DNA from: Clostridium cavendishii DSM 21758
GTDB taxonomy: Bacteria; Bacillota; Clostridia; Clostridiales; Clostridiaceae
Length of the DNA: 64,000 bases
Assembly (NCBI RefSeq): GCF_900141845.1
Contig: NZ_FQZB01000007.1
Coordinates: 186,001 to 250,000, forward strand
Reading direction: 5' to 3'
The notes beneath the pieces are model-generated. The model searched no databases, had not been told where the DNA came from, and saw only the letters and a list, made by a program, of their open reading frames with translations. Positions 61,827 through 64,000 of this stretch are shown here, piece by piece (position 1 is the first letter of the stretch; each line of letters begins with the position of its first letter). A program made the position numbers and the translations under genes.

Positions 61827-62762
61827 ATGAATAGTATTATTGAAAATATAATTAAAAACATGGAAAAAGTAATTGTAGGTAAAAGAGATGTTTTAGAAAA
61901 AATAGTTATAGCTCTTTTAAATGATGGACATGTTTTGATAGAGGATGTTCCTGGGGTTGGTAAGACAAAAACAGTTGCAACTTTAGCTAAAACTTTAGAT
62001 GGTGATTTTAATAGAATACAATTTACTCCAGATGTTATGCCATCAGATGTAGTTGGATTTTCAATGTATAATCCTAGCAATGGAAGCTTTGAGTATAGAA
62101 AGGGAGCTGCAATGTGTAACTTTTTACTTGCAGATGAAATTAATAGAGCTTCTTCAAAAACTCAATCAAGTTTACTTGAAGCAATGGAAGAAGCTCAGGT
62201 TACAGTTGATGGAGTTACATATAAGCTACCTAAACCTTTTATGGTTTTAGCAACACAAAATCCTATAGAAAGTTATGGAACTTATATTTTACCAGAAGCA
62301 CAAATGGATAGGTTCTTTTTAAGATTATCTATAGGATATCCAAATAAGTCAGAAGAAAAGAGAATATTAGATAGATTTGAAAGTGAGAATCCACTAACTA
62401 CTTTAAATAAAGTTATCACTAAGGAAGATGTGATAAAGCTTCAAAATGAGGTTAAGGAAGTTAAGGTTAGTGATTCTATAAAAATGTATATTTTAGATAT
62501 AGTGGAGGCTACTCGTAAAGCTAAAGAAATTACATTAGGGGTAAGTCCTAGAGGTAGCTTAAGTTTATTAAGAGCTGCTAAGGCATTGGCTTTTATAAGA
62601 GGCAGAGATTTTGTTCTTCCAGATGATGTACAAGAAATGGCAGTACCAGTATTAGCACACAGAATAATAGTTAATTCAAATATAAAGTCTCAAAGTATGA
62701 GTCAAGAAGATATTATTAAACAAGTACTTAAAATAGTAGAAGTACCAATCTTCCAAATTTAG
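61827..62762 (+). CDS. MoxR family AAA ATPase
   Basis: A 311-residue MoxR-type AAA+ ATPase that acts as a chaperone-like partner in protein or metal-centre assembly. Walker A EDVPGVGKTKT, pore region VMPSDVVGFS, Walker B FLLADEINRASSKTQSSLLEAMEE, sensor ATQNPIESYGTY and arginine region PEAQMDRF. C-terminal lid has GVSPRGSLSLLRAAKALAF. ATG 61827 follows TGGAGGCTTAAA; the ATG-like start at 61773 has no ribosome site. It is followed after 24 bases by a DUF58 protein, the usual MoxR partner. Confidence 0.93.
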   Translation: MNSIIENIIKNMEKVIVGKRDVLEKIVIALLNDGHVLIEDVPGVGKTKTVATLAKTLDGDFNRIQFTPDVMPSDVVGFSMYNPSNGSFEYRKGAAMCNFLLADEINRASSKTQSSLLEAMEEAQVTVDGVTYKLPKPFMVLATQNPIESYGTYILPEAQMDRFFLRLSIGYPNKSEEKRILDRFESENPLTTLNKVITKEDVIKLQNEVKEVKVSDSIKMYILDIVEATRKAKEITLGVSPRGSLSLLRAAKALAFIRGRDFVLPDDVQEMAVPVLAHRIIVNSNIKSQSMSQEDIIKQVLKIVEVPIFQI

Positions 62763-62786
62763 TGATTTGATAGAAGAGGGAATAAT

Positions 62787-64000
62787 ATGGGAAATATTGT
62801 AATTTTTATATTAATAGTATTTATATTGTTTATATATGCTTATATAGCAGGTGGACAAGTAGCTATAATAATAGCAATGATGTTTATCATAGCACCTATT
62901 ATATCTATAATTTTAACTTTAATAGTAAAAAGAAAAATAGAAATTTATACGTATATACCTAATGTTGATATTGAAAAGGATGAAGTATTAGAGGTAAATG
63001 TAACTATAAAGAACAATTCAATTATGCCAATTCCTTTTATAGATATAGTTTTTTTTAAGTCCTTGAATTTGGAATTGCTCAAATCAGAAGTATTAAGGTG
63101 TACCATAGCACCTCACGAAACTATAACATTTAAAATGCCTTATAGAGGAGCATTAAGAGGAAAAGGAAATATAGGAATAAGAACTATTGTTTTAAAAGAC
63201 TATTTAGGAATTTTAAAGCTTCCGTTGTTAAATTATTTAAATAAAGATGAATTTAGAAGAGATATTACAGTAATGCCTAGAATTTTTGATGTAAATCAAA
63301 CTAATAAAGAGCTATTTAACTTTATAAATGTTAAAAAATTTAGAGGTGATGGCGAAGAACATGAAGTAAATGATCTTATAGGAGAACCAGGTTATGAATT
63401 AAGAGAATATATACCAGGGGATTCGTTGCGTAGAATTAACTGGAAGGTATCAGCAAAGAGAAATACATTAATGGTTAGAAAAAGCATTGAGTCTATAGGT
63501 AAAAAGAGGGTATTAATTCTAGATCCTTGCAAATATGCAATTAAGGCAAGTGGAAGTTTGAGATATGGAAATGAAAAAAATTCAAAAGTATACAATACTT
63601 TAAATAAAGAAATATTGATTGTGGAGGAAAGAACGTTAGAGTTTTTAATATCAGTAGCAGATTCTATTGTAAAGAATAAAAATAATGTGGAAATTTATTT
63701 ATTTGAAAATGATATGTGGAAAACATTTAATATTAAAGATAAGAATGATATTAGTAGTATGCAATATAAATTAGCAACATATAAATTTTTAGATAAATCA
63801 AAAAATAGTAAAGAAAATAGGTTACCTATAAGTGAATTCAGTAGAAATATAAAATTTATGACTGGAGGAGAGGCTGTAGTTTTTACAGGATATCCAGACA
63901 AAAGATTAAGTGATTTAATTAATCAGTGTGAAAGTTTTAATACTCAAATCAATACAATATGGATAAAGTCTAGTAATAAGATGTTTATACAGGAGTCTTG
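62787..64000 (+). CDS. DUF58 domain protein, 3' end beyond the window
   Basis: The frame is open from ATG 62787 (ribosome site AGAAGAGGG) to the last base, 404 codons so far. Two N-terminal hydrophobic segments (IVIFILIVFILFIYAYIAGG, AIIIAMMFIIAPIISIILTL) are followed by an immunoglobulin-like stretch. The DUF58 signature ELREYIPGDSLRRINWKVSAKR lies at about residues 206-228. DUF58 proteins pair with MoxR, and often a transglutaminase-like membrane protein, in an operon of unclear function tied to envelope biology. The third partner may lie beyond the window. Confidence 0.88.
   Translation, partial: MGNIVIFILIVFILFIYAYIAGGQVAIIIAMMFIIAPIISIILTLIVKRKIEIYTYIPNVDIEKDEVLEVNVTIKNNSIMPIPFIDIVFFKSLNLELLKSEVLRCTIAPHETITFKMPYRGALRGKGNIGIRTIVLKDYLGILKLPLLNYLNKDEFRRDITVMPRIFDVNQTNKELFNFINVKKFRGDGEEHEVNDLIGEPGYELREYIPGDSLRRINWKVSAKRNTLMVRKSIESIGKKRVLILDPCKYAIKASGSLRYGNEKNSKVYNTLNKEILIVEERTLEFLISVADSIVKNKNNVEIYLFENDMWKTFNIKDKNDISSMQYKLATYKFLDKSKNSKENRLPISEFSRNIKFMTGGEAVVFTGYPDKRLSDLINQCESFNTQINTIWIKSSNKMFIQES

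Overview
The window is AT-rich DNA with Gram-positive Shine-Dalgarno sites (GGAGG, AGGAGG), sigma-A promoters, T-box control, a sigma-K-like promoter, secreted chitinases and no sign of aerobic respiration. This fits a low-GC spore-forming Firmicute, most likely Clostridium sensu stricto. The species is not determined. I saw no tRNA, rRNA, CRISPR array or intact insertion sequence.

Layout. 0-10 kb: the tail of an unknown gene with an Imm33-like immunity protein, a TIGR04076 protein, a PfkB-type sugar-phosphate kinase, a methyltransferase, a chemoreceptor, endonuclease IV (nfo), and the AmmeMemoRadiSam pair (MEMO-like dioxygenase fused to AMMECR1, plus a radical SAM enzyme). 10-16 kb: a LuxE-LuxC fatty-acid-reductase pair without luciferase behind a 22-bp palindromic operator, a secreted lipase-like hydrolase, and two small methyltransferases. 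16-19 kb: a short secreted YD-repeat protein, a decayed polymorphic-toxin tip with its intact downstream immunity-like gene, and small unknowns. 19-25 kb: a secreted peptidoglycan-binding protein, a DEAD-box helicase, RluF, an M42 aminopeptidase behind a palindrome-covered promoter, and alanine dehydrogenase. 25-29 kb: SatD with a DUF3307 membrane protein facing a second SatD-like protein, then speD-speE preceded by a 16-codon upstream ORF.

29-40 kb: a SulP transporter, a MacA/MacB-like exporter operon, a GntR(YtrA)-ABC-DUF4097 lipoprotein operon whose promoter lies inside an inverted repeat, and an EF-G-like translation GTPase. 40-46 kb: a Pro/Cys-repeat protein with a sigma-K-like promoter and an in-frame TGA at a Cys position, then a complete Bce-type antimicrobial-peptide module (response regulator, kinase, ABC ATPase, permease) with its operator. 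46-52 kb: two convergent GH18 chitinases, an orphan XylF-like binding protein without a signal peptide, and a methyltransferase. 52-60 kb: a Trp T-box leader with one Stem I and two antiterminator/terminator modules driving trpEGDCFBA. 60-64 kb: an Rhs/YD-repeat pseudogene, a DUF1848 protein, and a MoxR ATPase with a DUF58 protein that runs off the end.

How they work together. The trp operon is a complete chorismate-to-tryptophan pathway under tRNA-Trp control. SpeD makes decarboxylated SAM for SpeE. The chitinases supply aminosugars and may be under catabolite control. The Bce and YtrA-type modules are envelope-stress/antibiotic responses. The Rhs/YD and toxin-immunity fragments at two or three separate sites record repeated gain and loss of polymorphic toxin modules. 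The least understood systems here are SatD/DUF3307, LuxEC without luciferase, AmmeMemoRadiSam, the speD leader peptide and the asymmetric double T-box.
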